64,000 bases of DNA from an uncultured Legionellales bacterium (GTDB lineage: Bacteria; Pseudomonadota; Gammaproteobacteria; UBA1113): the NCBI GenBank assembly GCA_945957175.1, contig CAMFJL010000008.1:34635-98634 (forward strand), in the 5' to 3' direction. Each line of letters begins with the position of its first letter. Within the stretch, counting starts at the first letter, position 1. Shown piece after piece: positions 30,179-37,615 of this stretch. A program made the translations under genes and the position numbers. Under the pieces are notes generated by a model. That model had not been told where the DNA came from and searched no databases. It saw only the letters and a program-made list of their open reading frames with translations.

Positions 30179-30215
30179 GAGTCAACTCCTTAACACAGGC
30201 TTAACACAATTCGCG

Positions 30216-30244
30216 ATTATACGATGCTTTTTTCTCAATGCCAA
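30216..30244 (-). promoter_or_regulatory. Strong sigma70 promoter of the type I secretion operon
   Basis: On the minus strand, TTGGCA (30244-30239) and a perfect TATAAT (30221-30216) are exactly 17 bases apart. The predicted start near 30209 leaves a leader of about 30 bases before the AAGGAG/TTG start of the TolC-like gene. Confidence 0.8.
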
Positions 30245-30334
30245 GGCATATACTCAACGATTTAAGGGTATACTTGTGCAATATCACGCGTCACTGTATG
30301 ACAAGGTTTGCAGAAACACCGAAGAGGTATGATA

Positions 30335-30661
30335 ATGTTAAGCAGCTCCAAAGATAGTCTAAGCAAAGCAGGCACAGAACTAAGCCCAGACTCACCAAAA
30401 TACGGCAGCGCCCGCAGCCAAAGAGCTAAAGATTCTTTTTTTACTGAACTAAGAATACCCCCTACGAATACACCTAAGAAAAAAATAACAGCAGCAGGCG
30501 AGCAGAACATCCCAGACTTACCGACTGTGTCACATTTACCTGGTGCGACATCGCCAATTAAACCAGAGACAATTGCTAAGGCGAAAACCTTATCGAGCCA
30601 GTCTGATGGAAAAGGCTCAGACACTGAGCCCTCTACATCGATCCATACTTCTTGTCGTTAG
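30335..30661 (+). CDS. Small Ser/Pro/Lys-rich hypothetical protein
   Basis: Unrecognised 108-residue protein, hydrophilic throughout, with no signal peptide or membrane helix. It is rich in Ser, Thr, Pro and Lys (MLSSSKDSLSKAGTEL; PPTNTPKKKI; HLPGATSPIKPETIAKAKTL). AGAGG lies 7 bases before the ATG at 30335, which is the main evidence that it is translated; another ATG at 30329 is too close to it. An overlapping minus-strand frame of 120 codons exists but has no ribosome binding site. It is transcribed divergently from the secretion operon and ends just before the riboflavin promoter. Confidence 0.5.
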   Translation: MLSSSKDSLSKAGTELSPDSPKYGSARSQRAKDSFFTELRIPPTNTPKKKITAAGEQNIPDLPTVSHLPGATSPIKPETIAKAKTLSSQSDGKGSDTEPSTSIHTSCR

Positions 30662-30704
30662 CATGATCTATGTTGTGTTTGTTCTGTCTTAACGCACAGC
30701 ATAC

Positions 30705-30733
30705 TTGACAAGTTTTATACATTATCATATGCT
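30705..30733 (+). promoter_or_regulatory. Sigma70 promoter of the riboflavin operon
   Basis: Perfect TTGACA at 30705-30710, a 17-base spacer, and TATGCT at 30728-30733. The expected start near 30740 coincides with the first base-paired stem of the FMN riboswitch. Confidence 0.8.
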
Positions 30734-30737
30734 GCCA

Positions 30738-30941
30738 AGCTATCGATTGCTTTTGGGGCGAGGTGAAACTCCTCACCGGCGGTGTGTATGAATAGCCACT
30801 CGGATATAGACATTTGAGTTGTCGTACAAGCCCGCAAGCGCTTAATATCGTAGCATTTATGAAACGCCGATATTAAGGTCAGCAGATCTGGTAAAAAGCC
30901 AGAGCCGACGGTTATAGTCCGGATGAAAAAAGGCAATAGCA
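30738..30941 (+). promoter_or_regulatory. FMN riboswitch (RFN element)
   Basis: The conserved segments appear in order: GGGGCGAGGTGAAACTCCTC then ACCGGCGGT, AGCCCGCAAGC, GGTCAGCAGATCTGGT, AGAGCCGACGGTTATAGTCC and GGATGAAA. The closing stem P1 is formed by GCTAT...TTGC near 30740-30751 and GGCAATAGC near 30932-30940. The variable arm between AGCCCGCAAGC and GGTCAGCAG contains its own hairpin (TTAATATCG/CGATATTAA). It binds flavin mononucleotide and turns off the downstream riboflavin genes. The terminator at 30988-31012 is the likely expression platform. Confidence 0.97.
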
Positions 30942-30987
30942 TACTGTGTTCATGTTGCTTGAAAATACACGTCTTGCTTCGTTCGCT

Positions 30988-31012
30988 ATCACGCAACGGC
31001 GTGATCTTTTTT
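30988..31012 (+). terminator. Intrinsic terminator in the riboflavin leader
   Basis: Perfect 7-bp stem ATCACGC/GCGTGAT with loop AACG, followed by CTTTTTT. It lies about 47 bases after the riboswitch and about 107 bases before ribD. It is therefore placed to stop transcription when FMN is bound. Five bases just upstream of the stem (GCTAT) can also pair with the 3' side of P1, a possible antiterminator contact. Confidence 0.85.
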
Positions 31013-31118
31013 CCTTGCTGGCAATCATGTCGCCAAACGGCAGGTGCGCGAGGGATAAAGCCGTTGCACCGCAATGACAGGCATGTACTTTTAAAGTAAT
31101 ACGAGAGGCTTTCATCAA

Positions 31119-32351
31119 ATGAGTGACCCTCTCTATCATACACTTTTCGCCCCAATCGCATCATCTTACTTAACGAGCATGATGAGAGCTAGCGTGGCGA
31201 TAACACCTCAAAAGACAGCTTCCAATCAACGCGAGTACATGACACTTGCGTTGCACTTAGCCGCACAAGGCGAGCTGACTTGCGCACCCAATCCCCAGGT
31301 AGGCTGTGTGATTGTTCGCCAAGGACACATCGTAGGCCAAGGTTATCATCATCGCGCCGGCGAACCACACGCGGAAGTGCATGCACTCCAGGAAGCGCAG
31401 CATATGGCAGAAGGGGCCGACGTTTATGTAACGCTAGAACCTTGCAGTCATCAAGGCCGCACACCACCTTGCGTAGATGCGCTGATCAAAGCCCGTGTTG
31501 CCCGCGTCATTATCCCCTTCGCCGATCCCCATCCGCGGGTTTCAGGCCAAGGTATCGCCAAACTCAAGCAAGCCGGCATCGACGTCATCACTGGCGTATT
31601 AGCAACGGAAGCCGCTTGGCAAAACCGTTTGTTTTTAACTGCGCAGCTGGATAACAAACCTTATATCATTGCTAAATGGGCCATGACCACCGCGGGCGAA
31701 CTGACGCATCCATCCAGGCGATGGATAAGCAATGAGGCATCAAGACAACATGCGCATCTGTGGCGACAACGTGTCGACGCCGTGATGGTAGGTAAAGGCA
31801 CAGTCCTATCAGATAATCCAGCACTCACCAATCGCGCAGCCGGTCTTAGCACCCTACAACGACGCCATCCACTTCGCTTGATCATAAGCCGCAGTAACGT
31901 CATACCCGCTCTCTGTGGTGATAAGCCATGTCAATTAAGCCATCCTGGATTACCTGGCGAAACCTGGTGGATAAGTCCAGGTACCCACACTGAACCTTTA
32001 TCTCAGCCACATCAACCTGGGATTACACAATGGCAATTACCCAGTTCAGGACAGCTATTGTTATTACCCACATTATTCAGCTTTTTGGCAACTCAACATG
32101 TCGCATCCGTACTCGTCGAAGGTGGACCTCAGGTACTGGCTCAGTGCTTTGAAGCAGGTTTAGTCGACGAGGCACATATCTATATCGATGCTATTCATGC
32201 TGCATTGCCTAAGTCCCATGAGTACTTTTGGCATCCACTTGCATACTTTCAAAAGCGAGATGAAGTACACCTTGACGACAATATTTGGTTACAATATGCA
32301 AAATCTTCTGATTTAGCATCACGATTACTTGAAAAAACAGAAAATAACTAG
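31119..32351 (+). CDS. ribD: Bifunctional riboflavin biosynthesis deaminase/reductase
   Basis: Catalyses deamination and then side-chain reduction of the pyrimidine intermediate. The deaminase domain (about 38-165) has zinc motifs HAEVHAL and PCSHQGRTPPC. The reductase domain (about 180-405) has RWISNEASRQHAHLWR and LVEGGPQVLAQ. The common SLDGR reductase motif reads TTAGEL here. AGAGG lies 10 bases before the ATG at 31119, giving 410 residues; starts at 31179 or 31182 would remove a poorly conserved 20-residue head and match family length better. First gene of the FMN-controlled operon. Confidence 0.93.
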   Translation: MSDPLYHTLFAPIASSYLTSMMRASVAITPQKTASNQREYMTLALHLAAQGELTCAPNPQVGCVIVRQGHIVGQGYHHRAGEPHAEVHALQEAQHMAEGADVYVTLEPCSHQGRTPPCVDALIKARVARVIIPFADPHPRVSGQGIAKLKQAGIDVITGVLATEAAWQNRLFLTAQLDNKPYIIAKWAMTTAGELTHPSRRWISNEASRQHAHLWRQRVDAVMVGKGTVLSDNPALTNRAAGLSTLQRRHPLRLIISRSNVIPALCGDKPCQLSHPGLPGETWWISPGTHTEPLSQPHQPGITQWQLPSSGQLLLLPTLFSFLATQHVASVLVEGGPQVLAQCFEAGLVDEAHIYIDAIHAALPKSHEYFWHPLAYFQKRDEVHLDDNIWLQYAKSSDLASRLLEKTENN

Positions 32352-32362
32352 GAGGCTACAGA

Positions 32363-32965
32363 ATGTTTAGTGGTTTAGTAGAAGAAATTGGCTATGTTAA
32401 AAGCTTAAGATCAACACCTGCTTATTTAAGCCTAGAAATAACCGCAACAACTACACTAGAAGATGTTCGTTTAGGTGATAGTATTGCTGTTAATGGTGTT
32501 TGTTTAACGGTTACTGAATTTTCTGATACGCATTTTTCTATCAATGCCATTCCTGAAACGCTTGAAAAAACAAATCTAGGCAAACTTGAGGTCGGAAGTC
32601 CCGTGAATTTGGAACGATCCTTAACCTTGTCTGGACGTATCGGTGGACATTATGTTCAAGGCCATGTTGACGGTGTTTGCCAGCTTATTCGTCTCGATAA
32701 ACAAGATGCTGTTACAGCTTACTTCTCCATACCCTCGGGTTTTCAGCAGTACTTTATTCCTAAAGGTTATGTTGCACTTGATGGCATGAGTTTAACAGTG
32801 GTTGATGTATTTGATGATAGCTTTACTGTTGCTTTTATTCCACACACCATTGCTCACACTATTGTACAATTTTATCAACCTAAACAAACTATCAATGTTG
32901 AAGTTGATGTGATTGCTAAGTATGTTGAGCGTATTTTAAGCCAACGAGAACTACAACATGCCTAA
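32363..32965 (+). CDS. ribE: Riboflavin synthase, alpha subunit
   Basis: Dismutates two 6,7-dimethyl-8-ribityllumazine molecules to riboflavin. The 200-residue protein consists of two similar beta-barrel repeats: MFSGLVEEIGYV, LGDSIAVNGVCLTV in the first and GGHYVQGHVDGVC, LDGMSLTVVDV in the second. AGGAGG is 8 bases upstream of the ATG. It starts 11 bases after ribD and overlaps ribBA by 8 bases, so the operon is tightly packed. Confidence 0.97.
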   Translation: MFSGLVEEIGYVKSLRSTPAYLSLEITATTTLEDVRLGDSIAVNGVCLTVTEFSDTHFSINAIPETLEKTNLGKLEVGSPVNLERSLTLSGRIGGHYVQGHVDGVCQLIRLDKQDAVTAYFSIPSGFQQYFIPKGYVALDGMSLTVVDVFDDSFTVAFIPHTIAHTIVQFYQPKQTINVEVDVIAKYVERILSQRELQHA

Positions 32966-34193
32966 TCATGCTAACGTACTAAAGGCCATAGAAGCTATAC
33001 GTAATGGCCAAATGATATTAGTCACTGATGCGAGTCATCGTGAAAATGAAGCAGATTTAATTATTGCTGCAGACAAAGTCACACCTGATGTCATGAATTT
33101 TATGGTCACACATGGACGCGGACTTGTGTGCTTGGCCTTAACCGAGGAACGAGCTGATGCGCTTGCACTACCGCTGCAGTTACGCCCCCATACCCACGCC
33201 CTCCATCATCACACAGCATTTACTGTTTCTATTGATGCACGTTACGGCATTAAAACTGGTATTTCTGCCCATGATAGAGCAAAAACTGTTGCTATTGCCT
33301 TAGATCCCCAGAGTACGCCATATGATCTTATCGTGCCAGGGCACATTTTTCCTCTACGCGCACAAGACGGCGGTGTTCTAGTGAGACCGGGGCATACGGA
33401 AGCTGCTGTCGATTTAGCAAGATTAGCGAATCTTCCGCCAGCTGCTGTGATTTGCGAAGTCATGGCTGATAGTGGCGATATGCTACAAGGGCCTGCCTTA
33501 CTCGCGTTCGCTAAACAGCATCAATTACCCATATTAAGTATTGAAGAGCTTATCAGCTATTTACAAGTACATCCTTTGCATCCCCTGATATCATCGCCCC
33601 AAAATACCAAGATTACGATAGCAGCTGAAGCTGATATTCATACACGTTTTGGGCCCTTCACCTGTTTAAGCTTTTTTGCAAATCCCGACCCGCATGAACA
33701 TGTGGCTTTAATCACAGGAGATTTAAATCAACTTGAAAAGCCTTATGTACGAATTCATTCTGAATGCTTAACTGGCGATGTTTTTGGTTCAGAGCAATGT
33801 GATTGTGGTGAACAGCGTGATATGGCTATGCGTACCATTGCTGAAAAGGGTGGTATTTTTATCTACTTACGCCAAGAAGGTCGTGGCATTGGCTTAACTA
33901 ATAAATTACGTGCATATGCCAAGCAAAAGCATCAGCAGCTAGATACCGTTGAGGCTAATGAAGCACTTAAGTTGCCTATCGATAGTCGCGAGTACCATTC
34001 TGCAGGTCTACTATTACAGCATTTTCAAATAACACACTGCACACTACTCACAAATAATCCAGAGAAAATAAAGGCTTTAACGCCTTATGTTGAAATAGTT
34101 GAGCGAGAGCCTATTATCACAACAGAAAATGTACACAATAAAAAATATTTGCAAACAAAGGCAACTAAACTTGGACATTGGCTAAAACCTTGA
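32958..34193 (+). CDS. ribBA: Bifunctional 3,4-dihydroxy-2-butanone-4-phosphate synthase / GTP cyclohydrolase II
   Basis: Supplies both starting units of riboflavin. N-terminal DHBP synthase domain (about 1-200): RENEADL, HGRGLVC, FTVSIDA, RPGHTEAAVDLARLA and CEVMADSG. The acidic loop usually reading DDEDRENEGD reads TDASHRENEAD. C-terminal GTP cyclohydrolase II domain (about 210-400): zinc cysteines in SECLTGDVFGSEQCDCGE, active-site LRQEGRGIGL, DTVEANEAL and LTNNPEK. All key residues I can name in the cyclohydrolase are present. It overlaps ribE by 8 bases. Confidence 0.96.
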   Translation: MPNHANVLKAIEAIRNGQMILVTDASHRENEADLIIAADKVTPDVMNFMVTHGRGLVCLALTEERADALALPLQLRPHTHALHHHTAFTVSIDARYGIKTGISAHDRAKTVAIALDPQSTPYDLIVPGHIFPLRAQDGGVLVRPGHTEAAVDLARLANLPPAAVICEVMADSGDMLQGPALLAFAKQHQLPILSIEELISYLQVHPLHPLISSPQNTKITIAAEADIHTRFGPFTCLSFFANPDPHEHVALITGDLNQLEKPYVRIHSECLTGDVFGSEQCDCGEQRDMAMRTIAEKGGIFIYLRQEGRGIGLTNKLRAYAKQKHQQLDTVEANEALKLPIDSREYHSAGLLLQHFQITHCTLLTNNPEKIKALTPYVEIVEREPIITTENVHNKKYLQTKATKLGHWLKP

Positions 34194-34225
34194 CCACATT
34201 TACTTACGATATTAAGGAGCAAACG

Positions 34226-34684
34226 ATGAAACAAAATATAACGCGCACATGGCGCATTGCCATTGCGACAAGTCAATTTAATGAAACTGTTACGCAAGGG
34301 CTCTACGATGGTGCCTTGGCTGGCTTTGAATCTCACACTGAAAAGCTACAGCTCGATAGCTTTTGGGTACCTGGCGCCGTTGAATTACCGCTCACTGCGC
34401 AACGTCTTGCTTTAAGTGGTCGTTACGATGCCATTCTTTGTTTAGGTGCTGTCATTCGCGGTGAAACCGATCACTATGATTATGTCTGCCAGCAAGTAAG
34501 TTATGGCTGCCAAAAAGTTGCCTTAGATTATAATATACCCGTGATATTTGGCATATTGACTGCGCAAACGGATGAACTTGCTATCGCAAGATCTAGCGCT
34601 GATAGCCATAATAAAGGGACCGCATGCGCCAATGCGGCACTAAGCTTCTTAGAAACGCTTATTCAAATCGATGGTCTTGCTTAA
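34226..34684 (+). CDS. ribH: 6,7-dimethyl-8-ribityllumazine synthase
   Basis: Condenses the two riboflavin precursors to lumazine, forming a large capsid-like oligomer in many species. The ATG at 34226 (MKQNITRTWRIAIATS) has AAGGAG upstream, giving 152 residues; the frame's earlier start is in non-conserved sequence. ATSQFNETVTQGL, VPGAVELPL, GAVIRGETDHYDYV with the catalytic His, and NKG near the C-terminus are visible. The stretch after FGILT is more divergent than usual (ARSSADSHNKG), but the phosphate-binding Arg remains. Confidence 0.96.
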   Translation: MKQNITRTWRIAIATSQFNETVTQGLYDGALAGFESHTEKLQLDSFWVPGAVELPLTAQRLALSGRYDAILCLGAVIRGETDHYDYVCQQVSYGCQKVALDYNIPVIFGILTAQTDELAIARSSADSHNKGTACANAALSFLETLIQIDGLA

Positions 34685-34687
34685 GTC

Positions 34688-35788
34688 ATGGCATTTGCTA
34701 AACAGCGTTTGCTATTAAGACATTGGTTGACTCAAGTTGATCCTGGCTTATTACATACCAGGCATGCAAGTCGCACCGTACTTAGTGTTATCATCACTGC
34801 ATTATTACTGCAGCATGCCTCGTTTACGGCTCTCTTCTTAGCTTGTTTTGCTAGTGCTTCGGTACAACAAGGTCTTGTGGGATATCGTCGAGACGAAATC
34901 ATCACATCCATGCTAATATCAAGTTTTGCAATGCTTGCTTATGTTTGCTTGATTTTGATAGTCATAACACCACCATGGCTAAGCAATCTTAGTATCGTTG
35001 CTGCAGCATTTCTTGCTTTTTATGTGCGTCGCTTTGGACAGCGCTATAACTTATTTCCCATATTTGTTTGGTTACTTGGTTTTGTGACTACCATTTTTGT
35101 CAAATCATTCACATGGTCATTATTTATCCCTATGATGATCGCGATCAGCATCGGCTTGATAGTCGCCATGATTATTCGTTTTTGGATTATTCCTGATATT
35201 CGCGCACAACAGTTTGCATCAACACTACACAGCTTTTTTATGGAAACAAGACGCACACTTGTAAAAATAAATCAGCAATTAAAGAACATTGATAGAAATT
35301 ATGATCTAGATAGCTATCTCGCTGATTTAAAGATACATCTTCGTCAATTATTTTTACAAAATGAAACCATACTCACACTCAGTTATGGTAGAAATAATAT
35401 ATGTGAGCAGCAGTTATTTTTCTACATTAACCACCAATATAATGCCGGCAAGGCACTCATCATGACAGTTCAAAGTCTCATTGATCTCCGTAAAATGCCA
35501 CAAACTAAGCATGTTGGCTCCACTACATTTTTGAAAAATCTCATACAAAGCAACCGACATAATTTGACTTATCTTTGCAGAAGCTTACATCCTGTTATCC
35601 AATATAAGCATAACTTTTCTGTGACTATTTCACTTGATGCACAATTAGATATGATGAAAAACATAGGTGTTGATATCAAAAATGATTATTTACACTTTGA
35701 TGATCTGACTATTGCTGTATTTAAATATCAGTTTAGCCTACAGCATCTTATCCACAACTTAGCTGCATTTGGTCAAGCGCATGAATAA
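34688..35788 (+). CDS. FUSC-type membrane protein, N-terminal half-transporter
   Basis: 366 residues: about six transmembrane helices in residues 25-185 (SRTVLSVIITALLLQH; LFIPMMIAISIGLIVAMII) followed by a cytoplasmic helical domain. The layout and the RTVLSVIITALLLQHASFTALFLAC-like first helices resemble fusaric-acid-resistance (FUSC/AaeB-like) proteins, which export aromatic acids. This protein is half the usual size and the next gene supplies a second half. Its ATG is 3 bases after the ribH stop, so it is almost certainly part of the FMN-regulated transcript. The substrate is unknown; a flavin or precursor is a guess from context. Confidence 0.75.
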   Translation: MAFAKQRLLLRHWLTQVDPGLLHTRHASRTVLSVIITALLLQHASFTALFLACFASASVQQGLVGYRRDEIITSMLISSFAMLAYVCLILIVITPPWLSNLSIVAAAFLAFYVRRFGQRYNLFPIFVWLLGFVTTIFVKSFTWSLFIPMMIAISIGLIVAMIIRFWIIPDIRAQQFASTLHSFFMETRRTLVKINQQLKNIDRNYDLDSYLADLKIHLRQLFLQNETILTLSYGRNNICEQQLFFYINHQYNAGKALIMTVQSLIDLRKMPQTKHVGSTTFLKNLIQSNRHNLTYLCRSLHPVIQYKHNFSVTISLDAQLDMMKNIGVDIKNDYLHFDDLTIAVFKYQFSLQHLIHNLAAFGQAHE

Positions 35789-36788
35789 ATTAGAACCATC
35801 TACACGCCTTGCCATTCAAGCTGTTGTCGCGGTCTCTTTAGCAACCTTGCTCGCACCCTTGTTCCACTGGGAGCGATCGTATTGGTCCGTGCTTACCGCT
35901 ATGTTAATGATCTCTCAAACGCTGGGTGATAGTATTAAGAAATCCATTGAACGTGTAAGCATGACAATCATTGGTGGTATTGTCGGTACACTTTTATTTT
36001 TCTTGACCTTGCATTTTCCTGATTTACAAAAAATACTGTTATTTATTTCTTTATTTTTCTGTATTTTTTTCTTAACATCTTTTTATTTATGGAGTGTGTT
36101 TTTTGTATCCATGCTGGTTGTATTTTTATTTGCATCGATTCAAAGCTGGACTGTCGACCTATTGACATGGCGGATTATTGAAACACTCTTTGGTGCCTCC
36201 ATGGCCATATTAGCCTCTGCCTTTATCTTTCCTATCAAGACGAATGAAAAGCTAAGCCAGGAATTAGCGTCTTTTATTGAACATTTATCCAGCTTGACCA
36301 TCATGGGCATTGACTGTCTCATTCAAAAACGTGTAGACCCTGCATTGCTTGGGCAACAACAGCGTAGTTTACTCAACGAACTCAATATATTACAACAACG
36401 TTTAGTTACCATGCGCTTTGAATTGGTGTTCCACCCCCTACAGCGGCGTCATTTACGTCACCAACTACGAAGCCTTATCCAATGGTATGATTTGTTAACC
36501 AGCTGGTTAGAGAATTTAAAACACGAGCCTTTTACGATTCATCTTTATCATCGACACTACGTACTTCTGCGTATGAAAACCATGTTCATCAATAATATTG
36601 CTTGTATTGATGATAAGCAAAAAATACCGGTTGACCTATCGCCCATAGTGGCATTTATTAGAAAGTTATGCAAATTTTCACTGAAACAAAAACGTATTCA
36701 CTTTGCTGATGCTTATCGTATTTACAATCATGTACATATACTCAGAGAGATTAATGCACTTTTACCACAGTTGCATAAACACCAATAA
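35781..36788 (+). CDS. FUSC-type membrane protein, second half-transporter
   Basis: 335 residues when started at the ATG at 35781 (MNKLEPSTRLAIQAVVAVS); this start overlaps the upstream stop by 8 bases. About six transmembrane helices occupy residues 12-160, including the FUSC signature-like HWERSYWSVLTAMLMISQTLGDSIKKSIERV stretch and GGIVGTLLFF. A helical cytoplasmic domain follows, rich in Gln, Leu and His. Paired with the preceding gene it would rebuild the two-module architecture of full-length FUSC exporters. The operon ends here at a shared terminator. Confidence 0.78.
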   Translation: MNKLEPSTRLAIQAVVAVSLATLLAPLFHWERSYWSVLTAMLMISQTLGDSIKKSIERVSMTIIGGIVGTLLFFLTLHFPDLQKILLFISLFFCIFFLTSFYLWSVFFVSMLVVFLFASIQSWTVDLLTWRIIETLFGASMAILASAFIFPIKTNEKLSQELASFIEHLSSLTIMGIDCLIQKRVDPALLGQQQRSLLNELNILQQRLVTMRFELVFHPLQRRHLRHQLRSLIQWYDLLTSWLENLKHEPFTIHLYHRHYVLLRMKTMFINNIACIDDKQKIPVDLSPIVAFIRKLCKFSLKQKRIHFADAYRIYNHVHILREINALLPQLHKHQ

Positions 36789-36812
36789 AAAAGGCTGTCA
36801 TTAAGACAGCCC
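36787..36812 (-). terminator. Intrinsic terminator of the minus-strand RNA
   Basis: On the minus strand GGCTGTC (36811-36805), a five-base loop, GACAGCC (36799-36793) and a run of six T (36792-36787). In the plus direction the same hairpin is followed by CCTTCATCC, so it is a weaker stop for the FUSC genes. Confidence 0.85.
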
Positions 36813-37070
36813 TTCATCCTAATATGTGTTAAGTGTACGACGCTTAACACATTTAACTTATCCCTGTCGCTAGCATCCCTGCCAGCGTGTACATCCTTTT
36901 AGTATCATCCGTGGTATGCAGTCACGCATATCTTTCCTCTAAATAAGAACGTCCTTGTGTCCTTTTATCCTACAGCACCCGTTATCACGGTTAACCTCCC
37001 GTTAACCCACACGTTCATCCTCGATCCTTATGCTTATCTCCGTAACCCTATTCGCTTCGTGCAAATTCAT
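36787..37070 (-). ncRNA. Candidate CsrB/RsmZ-type CsrA-sequestering small RNA
   Basis: On the minus strand, 13 GGA trinucleotides occur between 37041 and 36817, about 225 bases, where three or four would be expected by chance. Several sit in CsrA-like contexts: ACAAGGACGT (near 36950-36960), AAAAGGATGTACA (near 36890-36900) and CAGGGATG. At least two GGA motifs lie in hairpin loops: GGTTAAC-GGGAG-GTTAACC (37007-36989) and GCTGGC-AGGGAT-GCTAGC (36886-36869). A 10-bp hairpin at 36852-36824 precedes the terminator. A TACAAT -10 box at 37082-37077 suggests a start near 37070. No open frame explains the region. Confidence 0.75.
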
Positions 37071-37380
37071 AAGTGTATTGTAGCTAAAAAATAAACTGTT
37101 TTAAATATGCCCAAACCTTATACTATTTGCATTCTTTCCGCACCCATTAAAGTAAATTAAACTTAATAAGTTAGTTATTTTTATAGTATCATCTTATATC
37201 TTACGTATATGTAAGACATATCTCTCATTACGTACCGAAAAATCATGCGCATACCCTCTACATTTATACGCAAATTACTTCAAAAACCCTACAAAGCCCG
37301 GACGCATAACAACACTTTTCTCATGGAATTCGGACTATACTTGATTTGTGTCATAGCTACATATCCAGGTAAGCCCAATA

Positions 37381-37515
37381 AGTGAGTTGCTTGGCCTTAC
37401 TCGTGGTAGAAGAGGTATCTTCTTCTCTCGTGGGAGACGCTAGCCGAAGGCAGAATGAGGGACAATAATATCATCGCGTAGCCATGACAAAATATGCATT
37501 TTGAAGAGGCTTGAC
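37381..37515. repeat. Dispersed REP/MITE-like repeat, copy upstream of ubiK
   Basis: Order of modules: GTTGCTTGGCCTTACTCG (shared with the tandem copies at the window end), a degenerate TTCTCTCGTGGGAG hairpin arm, GCCGAAGGCAGAATGAGGG, ATCATCGCGTAGCCATGACAAAA and CATTTTGAAGAGGCTTGACA. Between it and the small-RNA promoter (about 37090-37380) I see AT-rich sequence with a palindrome CTTACGTATATGTAAG at 37200-37215 and no gene. Confidence 0.7.
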
Positions 37516-37615
37516 ATGCAATAAATGCTTGACTGGTTTCTTAATTAATGCAAAAATGAATTATACTTAAATCAGATATAGCATTGACGACATGACTTCA
37601 CTAAAAGGAACCCAA

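Noticed and set aside
30262..30624. Minus-strand 120-codon frame opposite the small Ser/Pro/Lys-rich ORF
   Set aside because: No ribosome binding site, low-conservation composition, and it would run through the secretion-operon leader. The plus-strand frame has a good site.
30715..31164. Minus-strand open frames across the riboflavin leader
   Set aside because: They are the complement of a clear FMN riboswitch and terminator.
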